A stretch of DNA of 64,000 nt from positions 310,001 to 374,000 of the forward strand of contig JACKOY010000002.1 of the NCBI GenBank assembly GCA_024233935.1. The letters run 5' to 3'. Numbering within the stretch: the first letter of the stretch is position 1; the number at the start of each line of letters is the position of its first letter. Both the position numbers and the translations under genes were made by a program. The notes under the pieces were generated by a model. That model searched no databases. It saw nothing but the letters and a program-made list of their open reading frames with translations, and was not told the origin of the DNA. Of the stretch, positions 18,448-27,542 are shown piece by piece. The stretch comes from Spirochaetales bacterium. Lineage in GTDB: Bacteria > Spirochaetota > Leptospiria > Leptospirales > Leptonemataceae.

Positions 18448-19437
18448 CTAGCCCGATTCCTCTACCCAGGGCCTGGCCACGATCACAGCACCGTCCCGGT
18501 GTTCGACCAGGTAGGGGCCGGTATCATCCCACAGAAGCGTGCTCACCAGGTAGCTCTCGTGACTCAGGCGCTTTACTCCCGCCAGCCAATTCGAGGAATG
18601 GATGCCCGACATCGAAAGCACGCTCGAATCTCCCACCAGGTCCTGAGCCAGAAGCAGATGACCTTCCAGACCGAGCTTTCGCGTTTCTTCTGCGCTGAGA
18701 TCGTCGTGCGGCTCCATGCGACCGAAAAAGGGCGCCCGGGAATGGCGCGCCATAAAGGCAATGATCAGAGCTTCCGGCGCCCCGAAGGTTCCCCACAGCA
18801 GATGGGTGCGGCGGCTCGGCCCTTTTAAAACCTCAAACGCCGCCGAAATACTGCCCGAATCGATCAGAGAGACACCGGCGCCCGCGGCCCGGATGGCAGC
18901 GATGAGGGCCGCATGGCGCGGCCGATCCTGCACAACCACGCACAGGTCCGAGACGCCCAGGCCCAGGCTCCGGGCCACGAAAGGCAGCACGTCGGCCGGT
19001 TCGCTATCCAGTTCGAGGCCGGCCTTAGAAAAATCCGCCGCCGCCGGGGGCAGGAGCAGTTGCTTCATATAAGAACCGGGCACCGGTCTCAGTCGGCCGG
19101 TGGGCGCCGCCAGCAGCACACTCATGGAGTCGGGCAGGCCCCGCGCGAAGTTTGTGGTACACTCGAGGGGATCCACGACCAGATCCATTTCGATGCGCGT
19201 ATCCCGGCCGGTCCCGAGCACCTCGCCGGTGTAGAGCATGGGGGCCTTGTCCTTGCCCCCTTCGCCCAGCACGACGTGATAACGTCCCTCCAGGGCGTTC
19301 AAGGCCTTGCGCATGGCCTCCACCGCGGTGTGGTCAGCCTCGTGTTTGTCGCCCTTTCCGGAGAGCGGCATGACGGCCCGCGCAGTGCTTTCGGTCACGC
19401 CGGCAAACGACAGACTCAGGATTCCGGGTTCTTGCAT
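18448..19437 (-). CDS. glpX: Class II fructose-1,6-bisphosphatase-like protein (GlpX family)
   Basis: 329 residues, the usual GlpX length; the family hydrolyses fructose-1,6-bisphosphate in gluconeogenesis in the cytoplasm. Seen are GKGDKHEAD near residue 30, GEGGKDKAPML near 58 and DLVVDPLECTTN near 90. These align with the family motifs GxGDKxxAD, GEGEIDEAPML and DPIEGT, so the metal-binding Asp and Glu positions are kept, but the second Glu and the Asp-Glu of GEGEIDEAP are changed and the Gly of EGT is Cys. The enzyme may therefore have altered activity or substrate. It heads a close minus-strand run into the flippase and PBP genes. Confidence 0.8.
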   Translation of the reverse strand: MQEPGILSLSFAGVTESTARAVMPLSGKGDKHEADHTAVEAMRKALNALEGRYHVVLGEGGKDKAPMLYTGEVLGTGRDTRIEMDLVVDPLECTTNFARGLPDSMSVLLAAPTGRLRPVPGSYMKQLLLPPAAADFSKAGLELDSEPADVLPFVARSLGLGVSDLCVVVQDRPRHAALIAAIRAAGAGVSLIDSGSISAAFEVLKGPSRRTHLLWGTFGAPEALIIAFMARHSRAPFFGRMEPHDDLSAEETRKLGLEGHLLLAQDLVGDSSVLSMSGIHSSNWLAGVKRLSHESYLVSTLLWDDTGPYLVEHRDGAVIVARPWVEESG

Positions 19438-19461
19438 GGCTCTATCCGTGGATGCTCTGCT

Positions 19462-20085
19462 TCAGCGCTCGTACCAATGGGTCTCCACGCTACCGAGTCG
19501 TACGCCGAAATATGTAAATACTTCCGTCTGAAGCACGTGACCCGGTGGGCCGGGCAGATTCTGAATCAAGATTTCGGCCGTTGCCATGCGCGATTCCGGA
19601 TCCAGCGGAACGCTTCGTTCTCCGCGGAGCGCAGCCGCACAGCCGTGAACCTCGCCGGTCATGGTCCCGGCGTCATCTTCGATCGAGAGCACACCGATTT
19701 CACCCGGAGTCAGTTCGTAGCGCCAGTGCACTTCCACCTGGACGGCGGTTTCGCGCACTGCTCCGTCGGGGGCGTAACTGAAGTGCCGGAAGGAATCGGT
19801 GCATCGGCCCTGCTGGCCCTCCGGATTTTCGCAATCGCGGAGGATTTCAGCGCTGGCACGCAGATTCCCGTTTCGATCAAAGACGTGCATCAACCCGCGT
19901 TGGTCCGACGCAAACCACAGCAGGGGATCGAAGGCCGGACCGAGGCGCGCCAGGCGTTCTGTATCGAAGCCACCGCAATTTGCATAAAGAACGGCAGCCA
20001 CCCCGCAGAGGCCGGCGTGGAGCATTCTCCGGAAGAAGCGGCCGCCACCAGAGTATACGGTAGGTTTTCTCACGGGTGGGAGCAT
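19462..20085 (-). CDS. Putative lipoprotein, unknown
   Basis: About 207 residues from the ATG at 20085; the open frame extends to 20226 but the earlier part lacks protein character and would abut the divergent plsC start. A basic segment (RKPTVYSGGGRFFRR) and a hydrophobic stretch lead to a lipobox LYANC, so the mature protein would begin at CGGFDTERL and be membrane-anchored. The body contains no family I recognise; it has WFASDQRGLMHVFDRNGN and a possible beta-rich core. An alternative start at 20025 would shorten the signal region. It is separated from the glpX-like gene by 24 bp on the same strand. Confidence 0.55.
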   Translation of the reverse strand: MLPPVRKPTVYSGGGRFFRRMLHAGLCGVAAVLYANCGGFDTERLARLGPAFDPLLWFASDQRGLMHVFDRNGNLRASAEILRDCENPEGQQGRCTDSFRHFSYAPDGAVRETAVQVEVHWRYELTPGEIGVLSIEDDAGTMTGEVHGCAAALRGERSVPLDPESRMATAEILIQNLPGPPGHVLQTEVFTYFGVRLGSVETHWYER

Positions 20086-20227
20086 CGGCCAGAGCCTTTG
20101 GGGCCGCAAGAGTTTTAGCCTTCCGGAGGCGGCCCGGCTCACCCTGAAAATCTGTTGCCAGGCATCGGGCACCCGACAGCATACCGGCCGTGCCGGGCTA
20201 GCAGAGTCGGCGCTTTCAGGAGCCATC

Positions 20228-21091
20228 GTGCCAGCCGACGAAGCGCAATCCAGTCAGGAAGACGGAGTAGATTTAGAGGCGCTTGCGCGCCTGTTTACCA
20301 TACCGCGTGCTCCGGCCCAGGGCCTGGTCAAGGCCCTGATTGACACGTTCTTTCACGTTGAGGTCACGGGAGTTGAGAATATTCCTGCCGAGGGCGGAGC
20401 GCTCATCATCTGCAATCATACCGACCTGATCGACGTGCCCATCCAGGCCGTTCACAGTCCCCGACGCATCATCTATCTGGGCAAGGCCGAGCTCTTTGAG
20501 CCGGATAAAGCCATCTCGCAGTTTCTTTTTCAAGAGGGTTCGCCGCTGAATGCGCCGGGCCTGGGAGTGGTCCGGGGCGCGATTGAAGCCACCCTGGCCA
20601 CAATCGGCGCCGCTCACCGCATCCAGCTGACCGAATGGGGCGGTCAGCCGATCGTTCGCAATTTTCGGGGGGAAACCGCCAAGGCGGCGGTCGAATACTA
20701 TAAGGACCTTGAGGATTTCATGGTCGGGCTTCTGGAGCAGGGCCACATGCTTTCAATCTACCCGGAAGGCACACGCACAAACACGGGAGTCATGGCCCCG
20801 TTTAAGGCTCTGGCGGCCAAGATTGCCATTCGAGCAGGAGTGCCCATCGTCCCATCGGGCATCAGCGGGGCTTTTAAGTTTCTGACTCTGGAGAGTTTTC
20901 TTTCCGGCCGCATGTTTCGCACGGCCATCCATTACAACATTGGCAAACCCTTTCAGCCTGACGAATTTCCCCCGGGCGATTTGAAAAAGTCTTCCAAAGA
21001 ACTTACCGCCCTGCTCGAAAAGCAGGTCTATGCTCTGACCCAGCACCCGGAACGCCGCGAACAGTCCCGCGGCCGCGCGCGGGTCTTATAG
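20228..21091 (+). CDS. plsC: 1-acyl-sn-glycerol-3-phosphate acyltransferase (PlsC family)
   Basis: 287 residues. The acyltransferase signatures are present: the NHxxxxD motif as NHTDLIDVP near residue 61 and the substrate-binding YPEGTRTNTG near residue 178. The family transfers an acyl chain to lysophosphatidic acid to make phosphatidic acid at the inner membrane. There is a Gly-Ile-Pro-like IVPSGISG block near residue 215, as in PlsC relatives. Start is GTG at 20228. It is divergent from the lipoprotein gene and convergent with the PEGA gene. The exact acyl acceptor is inferred from the family. Confidence 0.88.
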   Translation: MPADEAQSSQEDGVDLEALARLFTIPRAPAQGLVKALIDTFFHVEVTGVENIPAEGGALIICNHTDLIDVPIQAVHSPRRIIYLGKAELFEPDKAISQFLFQEGSPLNAPGLGVVRGAIEATLATIGAAHRIQLTEWGGQPIVRNFRGETAKAAVEYYKDLEDFMVGLLEQGHMLSIYPEGTRTNTGVMAPFKALAAKIAIRAGVPIVPSGISGAFKFLTLESFLSGRMFRTAIHYNIGKPFQPDEFPPGDLKKSSKELTALLEKQVYALTQHPERREQSRGRARVL

Positions 21092-21148
21092 TTTGAAAAC
21101 GTGAACTGGCCGGGAAGCGGAGGCTCTCCCTGAAGGCGGTCTGTGAGA

Positions 21149-22759
21149 TCAGAAGCGCCAGCGATAACCCAGAGCGTAGTACTGCTCAACCGCGCCCGCG
21201 GCATTGACAACCGGGGCGGCGCGCCACTCGGGACCTTCGCTGACTTCGCCGACTTCGCGCTCTTCTTCCAGCCAGACGCCGCGCAGGAAAAACGCGATGG
21301 AACTGGCCAGACTGAAAAAACCCAGACCGGCGCTGATGCGCGCCTGGTCGTGCAGGGCGTCCACGCGCAGTCGATTGTTTTCCAGGATATTCGCGGTATA
21401 GAGAAAACCCGCCGCGCCGATGCTCTGGAAACTGGACAACTCCAGAAGCGAGAGCGTTGGCACAACGGCCCGCACCGAATCCTGTAAATCGTCGGCCCGA
21501 ACTTCCAGGGCCACGTATCCGGCATAGAAGCCCAGGCTGGAAATGAAACTGTAGAAGGCCATGTCAAAATGGGTGTAATCGAAAATCACGTAGCGCGGAT
21601 CGCGATAGGCGATTTCGGTGCTGCCTTCGGAAAGCTCGACGTCGATCTCGGTCTCTTCGTCGGCACTCAAGGTGACTCCCCGAATGCGGTCGACATGGCC
21701 GGCCAGAGAGACTCGCACCCGATGGGTTCCGGCCGGCAGATCGGTTCGTTCCAGCGGTGTCTGACCGATCTTTTCGAAATTTAAGTACACGTCCGCGCCG
21801 GGTGGGTCCGAACGCACCACCAGGCGTGCATTGTTTTGAATGCGACGGGGCTCCAGCACAAAATCGTTTTCTGCGCCCGGCCGAATCGTGATGCGGCGTT
21901 CGAGCGGCGCGAGCGAAGGAGCAGAAAGCCGCAGGTCGTAGCTGCCTTCGAGCACTTCCATCTGGATCGGCGTTCTGCCCAGGTAAAAATCGTCCAGAAA
22001 AACCATCGCCCCTGGTTCCGGTGTGCGAACCCGCAGGTTGGCGAGCGCCCCGCCGAGCATGTTTCGGCTGAGTTGATCCGCCGGTGCGGCCACGTCCCGA
22101 TAGGCGCCGGCCGGAGTCGTTCGAAACTCAAGCTCCCGGGTGTTCCCCGCCAGCGCGTCAAAGAGTCGCAGGGTGACAATCAGCGGGCCATCATCCAGGC
22201 CAAAAAGGTCGTCTTCGTTTGGGGACCCGGCAGCCGGAAAACCGGGGCCCGCACGAATCGAACCCGAAATCAAATAGTCCGCATTCAGGCGCTGCGCTCG
22301 CTCGGCCGGGCGGGCAAGGTTCTGTATTTCGTACAGCTCTTCGGTGAGTTCGGGCAGGACAACCCGCAGGGCCACCCGTTCGATTTCGGTAATCGTCGAA
22401 GAGAGCCCGGAAGGGTCGTAGCGCAGGTTTTCTAAAAGTGTTTCGCTTTCCTCGCCGGAAGGCGCAACAATCAGCAGACGGCGGGGCCTCCGAACGCGCA
22501 GGTAGGGTCGATCGCGCATGCAGTCGGCCACCACGCCGGCCACGCCATCGGCCAGGTACTCCAGGGATTCATGGCCGGTCTCGTTCTGAAGGGGCAAAAT
22601 CACGAGCCGCCGTTCCCGCTCCAGAAGAACCAGGCGATCATCGCCCGGCTCCGCTTGCATACCGGGCTCGCCCGCAATCGGCAGTGTCAGCAAAAAGAGA
22701 CCGACCGAACATAGCGGGCCGATGCCTCTCCAGGACCTTTGTTTTTGAGTCAGCGCCAT
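21149..22759 (-). CDS. PEGA-domain envelope protein with FlgO/CsgG-like N-terminus
   Basis: 536 residues with a signal peptide (hydrophobic core near residues 15-30). The segment RRLVILPLQNETGHESLEYLADG near residue 50 resembles the periplasmic nucleotide-free fold of the CsgG/FlgO/TolB-N type. Two PEGA-like repeats follow, near residues 250-310 (VFLDDFYLGRTPIQME) and 315-375 (ARLVVRSDPPGADVYLNFEKIGQTPLE). The last ~130 residues have a hydrophobic pair near 435-480 that may anchor it. PEGA domains are surface or periplasmic modules often found with signalling or wall-binding proteins. It lies between convergent plsC and smc, 41 bp downstream of the smc stop, and its role is unknown. Confidence 0.75.
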   Translation of the reverse strand: MALTQKQRSWRGIGPLCSVGLFLLTLPIAGEPGMQAEPGDDRLVLLERERRLVILPLQNETGHESLEYLADGVAGVVADCMRDRPYLRVRRPRRLLIVAPSGEESETLLENLRYDPSGLSSTITEIERVALRVVLPELTEELYEIQNLARPAERAQRLNADYLISGSIRAGPGFPAAGSPNEDDLFGLDDGPLIVTLRLFDALAGNTRELEFRTTPAGAYRDVAAPADQLSRNMLGGALANLRVRTPEPGAMVFLDDFYLGRTPIQMEVLEGSYDLRLSAPSLAPLERRITIRPGAENDFVLEPRRIQNNARLVVRSDPPGADVYLNFEKIGQTPLERTDLPAGTHRVRVSLAGHVDRIRGVTLSADEETEIDVELSEGSTEIAYRDPRYVIFDYTHFDMAFYSFISSLGFYAGYVALEVRADDLQDSVRAVVPTLSLLELSSFQSIGAAGFLYTANILENNRLRVDALHDQARISAGLGFFSLASSIAFFLRGVWLEEEREVGEVSEGPEWRAAPVVNAAGAVEQYYALGYRWRF

Positions 22760-22800
22760 CGAGTTCGCAAGGGCGATTCTGCGCCCTCGCCCGCGCTTCG

Positions 22801-25560
22801 TCAGCCGTCCTTTGCGGTGAGTTCGCGCTCTTTCAGTCGGACCGATACGAGTTTGCTCACCCCGGCCTCTTCCTGAGTCACACCGAATATCGCGCTGGCC
22901 CTTGCCATGGTCAACTTATTGTGTGTGATGACCATGAATTGAGTCCGCGGGGCGAAGCGGTGCAACATCTTCAAGAAGCGCAGCACGTTGTTGTCATCGA
23001 GCGGAGCGTCAATCTCGTCCAGGAAACAAAACGGCGAAGGTCGCACCAGGTAGATCGCAAACATGAGCGCGATGGCGGTCATACTCTGCTCGCCGCCCGA
23101 CAAAAGAGCGATCGATGAGTTCTTCTTTCCCGGCGGTTGGACCATAATGTCCACGCCGCTGTTCATGGTGTCGTCCGGTTCTGTCAGACTCAACGAAGCC
23201 CGTCCGCCTCCAAAAAGCGTCTGGAAGATTTCGGCAAAGTTGACCTGAATGCGCTCGAAAGTATCCTTGAACATCTCCTGGGACTTGACCTCAATCTCTT
23301 TGAGAATTCCCAGGATGTTCTGTCGGGCGTTTTCGATATCGGTCTTTTGTTTTTCGAGTTCATCGTAGGCTTCCTGGGAGCGCTCCAGTTCCTCAATGGC
23401 CAGCGCGTTGAAGGCGCCCAGTTCACGAATTTCGGCCTGCAATTGCCGCACTGAGTTTTCTTCTTTCTCACGCTTCAAACGCCGGCCGGCACGGGACTCT
23501 TCGAGTTCGCCGGGGCTCATTTGGAAATCGGTGTACAGTTCCTCTTCGAGCGTGCTCAAATTAACACGCGCCTGCTCGGCGTTGCGCTCCTGCTGGCTGA
23601 TCTCCGGCAATAGAGATTCAAAGCGTTCCTGCTCCGAGCGCACGCGGCTGCGCTCTTTTTCGGCCTGGCCGCGCAATGTATCGATAGCTTTCTTTAGAGT
23701 TTCAATATTGCCCGACTGCAGGTGAGTGCGCTTTCGGACTTCGCTCGATTTTTCTTTCAGCTCGCCTTCCTCTTTGCGCAGTCGCTCCATCTCGGAACGA
23801 AAGGCATTGATCTGCTCGGCATAAAAATTGTAGCGTTTGGTCGTGGCTTCAAGCTGTTGCTGAAGATCCTCCCGGACCTCCTGGCTTGATTCACGGCGCA
23901 CCTCGAAGTCGCGCACCTGCAGGTCCAGCTCGACCTTGCGGTTTTTGTGCTGGTCCAGTTCGTCCAGAAACTTGCGGCGCTTCTTGAGCAGCGCTTCGTT
24001 TTCCTGCTGGAGATTCTGTTTGCGTTCGGTGATTTCGCTCATCTTGCGATCGAGCTCTTCTTTTTTGGCCAGAAGACCGCTTTTGTCGAAGAGCAGCGAA
24101 CGAAACTCCTGTTCGATCGATTCGTAGCGCTGGAAGTCTTCGATAATACCTTCCAGGTTGATCTTTCCGAGCAGACGTCCGGCGGCGGCGGCATCTCCGC
24201 TTTTGAGCATGGCGCGCGCCTCTCCCAATTCGTCGGCGCCCGAAAGCAGTTTTTCGGTGATGGCGCCTTTGAGTTCGCGGCGATAACCCTCGCGGCTCTC
24301 CAGCTCGCGTTTTTTGCGTTCCAGTTCCAGAATGAGATCATGAGTTACGTTCTTGAGGTCTATCAGCAGCCCCGCCTGGTCGGCTTCACCACCGGCGATG
24401 GCGTTTTGATTCTGTTCTTCTTGCTCGATGGTCTGGCGTATATCCTTGCGCAGAAGCTGCATGGCCTCTTCAAGTTTTTCGTTGTCACGCTTTAGACTTT
24501 CGATGTCCGCTTTCAGATTCAGTTCCAGTTGCAGGGACTCCTGGTGTTTTTTCTCCAGTTCTTTGCGGGCCTTTTCTTCTTCTTTCCAGCGACGCTCCAG
24601 GCCGGTTACTTTTTCGACCCGGTCTTTGTGGTCGACACTGATGCGTTCGATCGCCGCCGCCATTGATTCCAAGCTCGAAAGGTCCTGGTGAAAGGCGCGG
24701 TCGAGCAAATGCATCTCTTCCATTTTGTTGCGCGCTTCCTGCTCGAGTTGACCAACGCCGGCCTCGGCGCTCTTTACGGCTTCCAGGGCTGCATCGCGTT
24801 TCTCAAGCATGCGCGCCAGGCGTTCTTCAGCCTTCGTGGCCTTTTCGCGCTGCCCACCCAGATTCAGAAAGCGCACGTTGAGATCGTGTTCGTCGAGTTT
24901 CTCTTTCAGTTCGATGTAACGCCGGGTCTTGCGGGCCTGCCGCTCCAAATGCTCGATCTCTTCGCGTTTGCTCTTGAGAATGTCTCCCAGGCGCAGCAGA
25001 TTTTGTTCGGTATCGTGCAGACGATCCATGGTCTCTTTGCGCTCGGCTTTGTAACGGGCCACGCCCGCTGCCTCGTCCAGAATGGCGCGACGATATTCCG
25101 GAGTCGCTTTGAGAATCTCCGAAATGCGTCCTTGCTCCATAATGGAATAGGCCGCCTTGCCGATGCCCGTATCGAGAAATACTTTTTCAATGTCGCGCCG
25201 TGTCGTGCGACGTCCGTTTAGATAGTACTCGCTGCCGCTATTGAGATAGATGCGCCTCCCGACGATGACCTCGTCCTGGTCCAGGTTCAAAACACGATCC
25301 TGGTTTTCGAAGTAGATTTCGACCTCCGCCATGCCGGCCTGCTTGCGCAGTTCCGAACCCAGAAAGATGACATCTTCCATGCTGCGGCCGCGCAGGCCCT
25401 TTGCAGATTTTTCCCCGAGCACCCAGCGAACCGCATCGAGAATGTTGGACTTCCCGCAGCCGTTCGGTCCCACCACGCAGGTGATCCCGCCTTCGAGCTC
25501 GATGGTAGTTTCGTCCGCGAAGGATTTGAACCCCACGACCCGGATTTTTTTGACTTTCAT
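22801..25560 (-). CDS. smc: Chromosome segregation ATPase SMC, short form without recognisable hinge
   Basis: 919 residues against about 1150-1190 in typical bacterial SMC. The ATPase head is complete: Walker A GPNGCGKSN near residue 33, signature LSGGEQ near 800 and Walker B FCFLDEIDAPLDD near 835. The N-terminal VKKIRVVGFKSFAD and EGGITCVVGPNG are classical. Both coiled-coil arms are present, but between them (about residues 380-490), where the ~150-residue hinge should be, there is only a short, mostly polar and helical stretch (including NVTHDLILELERKK and AAAAGRLLGKINLEGI). The size loss matches a missing hinge. It organises the chromosome with ScpAB in other bacteria. It is 134 bp from the divergent DUF115 gene. 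Confidence 0.93.
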   Translation of the reverse strand: MKVKKIRVVGFKSFADETTIELEGGITCVVGPNGCGKSNILDAVRWVLGEKSAKGLRGRSMEDVIFLGSELRKQAGMAEVEIYFENQDRVLNLDQDEVIVGRRIYLNSGSEYYLNGRRTTRRDIEKVFLDTGIGKAAYSIMEQGRISEILKATPEYRRAILDEAAGVARYKAERKETMDRLHDTEQNLLRLGDILKSKREEIEHLERQARKTRRYIELKEKLDEHDLNVRFLNLGGQREKATKAEERLARMLEKRDAALEAVKSAEAGVGQLEQEARNKMEEMHLLDRAFHQDLSSLESMAAAIERISVDHKDRVEKVTGLERRWKEEEKARKELEKKHQESLQLELNLKADIESLKRDNEKLEEAMQLLRKDIRQTIEQEEQNQNAIAGGEADQAGLLIDLKNVTHDLILELERKKRELESREGYRRELKGAITEKLLSGADELGEARAMLKSGDAAAAGRLLGKINLEGIIEDFQRYESIEQEFRSLLFDKSGLLAKKEELDRKMSEITERKQNLQQENEALLKKRRKFLDELDQHKNRKVELDLQVRDFEVRRESSQEVREDLQQQLEATTKRYNFYAEQINAFRSEMERLRKEEGELKEKSSEVRKRTHLQSGNIETLKKAIDTLRGQAEKERSRVRSEQERFESLLPEISQQERNAEQARVNLSTLEEELYTDFQMSPGELEESRAGRRLKREKEENSVRQLQAEIRELGAFNALAIEELERSQEAYDELEKQKTDIENARQNILGILKEIEVKSQEMFKDTFERIQVNFAEIFQTLFGGGRASLSLTEPDDTMNSGVDIMVQPPGKKNSSIALLSGGEQSMTAIALMFAIYLVRPSPFCFLDEIDAPLDDNNVLRFLKMLHRFAPRTQFMVITHNKLTMARASAIFGVTQEEAGVSKLVSVRLKERELTAKDG

Positions 25561-25694
25561 AGCAGGCCTGACCCGTTTACCCTGTTCCAGATTATGTCGT
25601 ATTACTCTATGTGCCTTCCAGGCTCCTACGGGCGGAGCGGCAGGTCAGCCTTTTTTTCCTGCTTTCGGCCTTTCGCTGAGGACCGATCTTTCTT

Positions 25695-27488
25695 GTGCTG
25701 CTGACCATGTTAAGCGAGGCCCAGAAAGAAATCCAGCTTCGGAAACCGTATCTGGCGGGTTATTTCGGGCAGGAATGTGCTCCGTTTGCTCTGAAGCGGG
25801 CCAAAAACGGAGAGGTCGTCGTAGAGCTGCAGCAAGGCGGGGCGGTTCGGGACCTGAGTTCGGCCTACAATCCAGGGCAGCAGGCCGCCAGGTTACTGGA
25901 ATCTCTGGGGCCGCTCCGGGGTTCCGAGATCCTTTTGATTCTGGGCGCCGGAAACCCGGAGTTACTGAACCAGGTCCCGGGGCTCTTGCGCGAAAACCAG
26001 ATTTGCATCACGGTGGATGCAGAGGCGGCATTGGGAGCGCTGCTCACCCGGCCGGAAGCAGGTGTGACCCAATATCTGCTGCGACCTGGTTGTCATCTTT
26101 TCTGCGGGCCGGCCATGCAGCCGGCTCTGCGTTCTTATATGGAAGCTTTGCCGGCGCGACGACTCTCGGGTTTGCGCGTGCTGCGGCACCGCGCCTCAAT
26201 CGATCTGGATCCTGATTTTTACCGGCAGACGGAATTGGCCGTGCGCGACATTCTCCGATCGCGCATGTCCGACATGTTGACGCGCTTTGAATTTGAACCG
26301 GTCTGGTTGCGTAACATTCTCATCAACACCCGCCACCTGCCCGCTTCTCCTTCGCGCCATTCTCTGGGGCCCTGGCAGAATTGTCTGGCGGGCACTCCCG
26401 GCCTCCTGGTGGCCGCGGGGCCTTCGCTTCGTCAAAGTCTACCGGAAATAGCGGAACTCCGCAAACGGGCCTTTGTTCTGGCCTGCGATACGGCGTTTCG
26501 ACCCTTAGCGGCGGCGGGCATTCTTCCGCACGCGGTTTTGACCCTTGATGCGCAGCGGCACACGCTTCTGCCTTTTTTGGGTTCACCGGGGCTCGAAGCA
26601 ACTTTGCTCTTTGCAGACCTTGTAACCAATCCGCTGGTGCTTCGTTCGGTGCGGGCGCGCGCGGTGATCTTTTCGACCACGGCCCGAATTACGCATGCAA
26701 GCGATGGCAGTTTACGGCGCGAGGCAACGGCGGGCACTGCCTTTGCCGAGTCCATTCACGGGCCGCTGGGTGCGCTGCAGTCCGGGGGTTCGGTCGCGAC
26801 CTCGGGCTTTGACCTGCTGCGAAACCTGGGTTGCGATCCAATTCTTTTGATCGGGCAGGACCTGGCCTATACGAACCGGACCATTCACAGCATGGGCACG
26901 CACCATACGCGTCGATGGCTGAGCACGTCGAACCGCACTACGGCCCTGGAGACCACCATCGAACGCATTGTCCGCAAACGAGAGACCATGGATGTGGAAG
27001 GGCTCGATGGGGCGCCGGTCTTGAGCGACTACGTTCTGAGTCTGTATCGGCACTGGTTTGAAGTCAGCCTGCCCTCGGTTTCGAATCGCGTGGTGAATCT
27101 CAGCGCCGCCGGCGCGCGCATTGCGGGCGCCGAACAGCTCGACGCGTGCGCAATACTGGAAGAGTTGCCTGTTCTTTCCCACGACGCCTCCGCTGCCTTC
27201 GCCGATGCGCTGCCCCTGGAAGCCTTTGAGCATGAGGCGGCCCTGCGGCTGTACGCCGATGTGCGACGCTCAACCGGAGAAAAACACGCCATCGCCCAGG
27301 CCGAGGCGCTTTTTGAACGCCATGGCGACCTGGCGGTGCTCGGAGACCGCGCGCGGGTCTATCTGGAACGCAACCGCGAGAAACTGGGAGCCCAGCGGGC
27401 CGAAACGCTCTACGCGCGGAATCTCAGCCAGGCCCTCAGCAATCTGGAACGCGGGCTGCGGCCTTATTATGAAAAGAAGCAGCAATAA
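25695..27488 (+). CDS. Maf/DUF115 motility-associated glycosyltransferase-family protein
   Basis: 597 residues with the DUF115 core near residues 215-430: LLVAAGPSLRQSLPEIAEL, FVLACDTAF, AVLTLDAQ and later SGGSVATSGFDLLRNLGCDPILLIGQDLAY. These proteins (motility-associated factors) transfer nonulosonic sugars to flagellin in several bacteria and are common in spirochaetes, so flagellin decoration is the likely job, although the acceptor cannot be shown here. Flanking regions are helical. A GTG at 25695 gives the longest frame; an ATG at 25707 is as likely. A hairpin follows at 27500. The gene is convergent with the metallophosphoesterase and lies next to smc rather than with flagellar genes. 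Confidence 0.8.
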   Translation: MLLTMLSEAQKEIQLRKPYLAGYFGQECAPFALKRAKNGEVVVELQQGGAVRDLSSAYNPGQQAARLLESLGPLRGSEILLILGAGNPELLNQVPGLLRENQICITVDAEAALGALLTRPEAGVTQYLLRPGCHLFCGPAMQPALRSYMEALPARRLSGLRVLRHRASIDLDPDFYRQTELAVRDILRSRMSDMLTRFEFEPVWLRNILINTRHLPASPSRHSLGPWQNCLAGTPGLLVAAGPSLRQSLPEIAELRKRAFVLACDTAFRPLAAAGILPHAVLTLDAQRHTLLPFLGSPGLEATLLFADLVTNPLVLRSVRARAVIFSTTARITHASDGSLRREATAGTAFAESIHGPLGALQSGGSVATSGFDLLRNLGCDPILLIGQDLAYTNRTIHSMGTHHTRRWLSTSNRTTALETTIERIVRKRETMDVEGLDGAPVLSDYVLSLYRHWFEVSLPSVSNRVVNLSAAGARIAGAEQLDACAILEELPVLSHDASAAFADALPLEAFEHEAALRLYADVRRSTGEKHAIAQAEALFERHGDLAVLGDRARVYLERNREKLGAQRAETLYARNLSQALSNLERGLRPYYEKKQQ

Positions 27489-27499
27489 GCGGAACGAAA

Positions 27500-27528
27500 A
27501 GCGCCCAGCCGGCCGAACCACGGGCGCT
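27500..27528. terminator. Hairpin between convergent genes
   Basis: AGCGCCC / GGGCGCT stem of 7 bp with a 15-nt loop, in the 54-bp space between two convergent stop codons. No T-run on either strand. Confidence 0.35.
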
Positions 27529-27542
27529 GCATGCGGCCAATT

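Noticed and set aside
20086..20226. Upstream extension of the lipoprotein gene
   Set aside because: The added residues lack a signal-like pattern and would abut the divergent plsC start; the start at 20085 is placed in front of the signal peptide.
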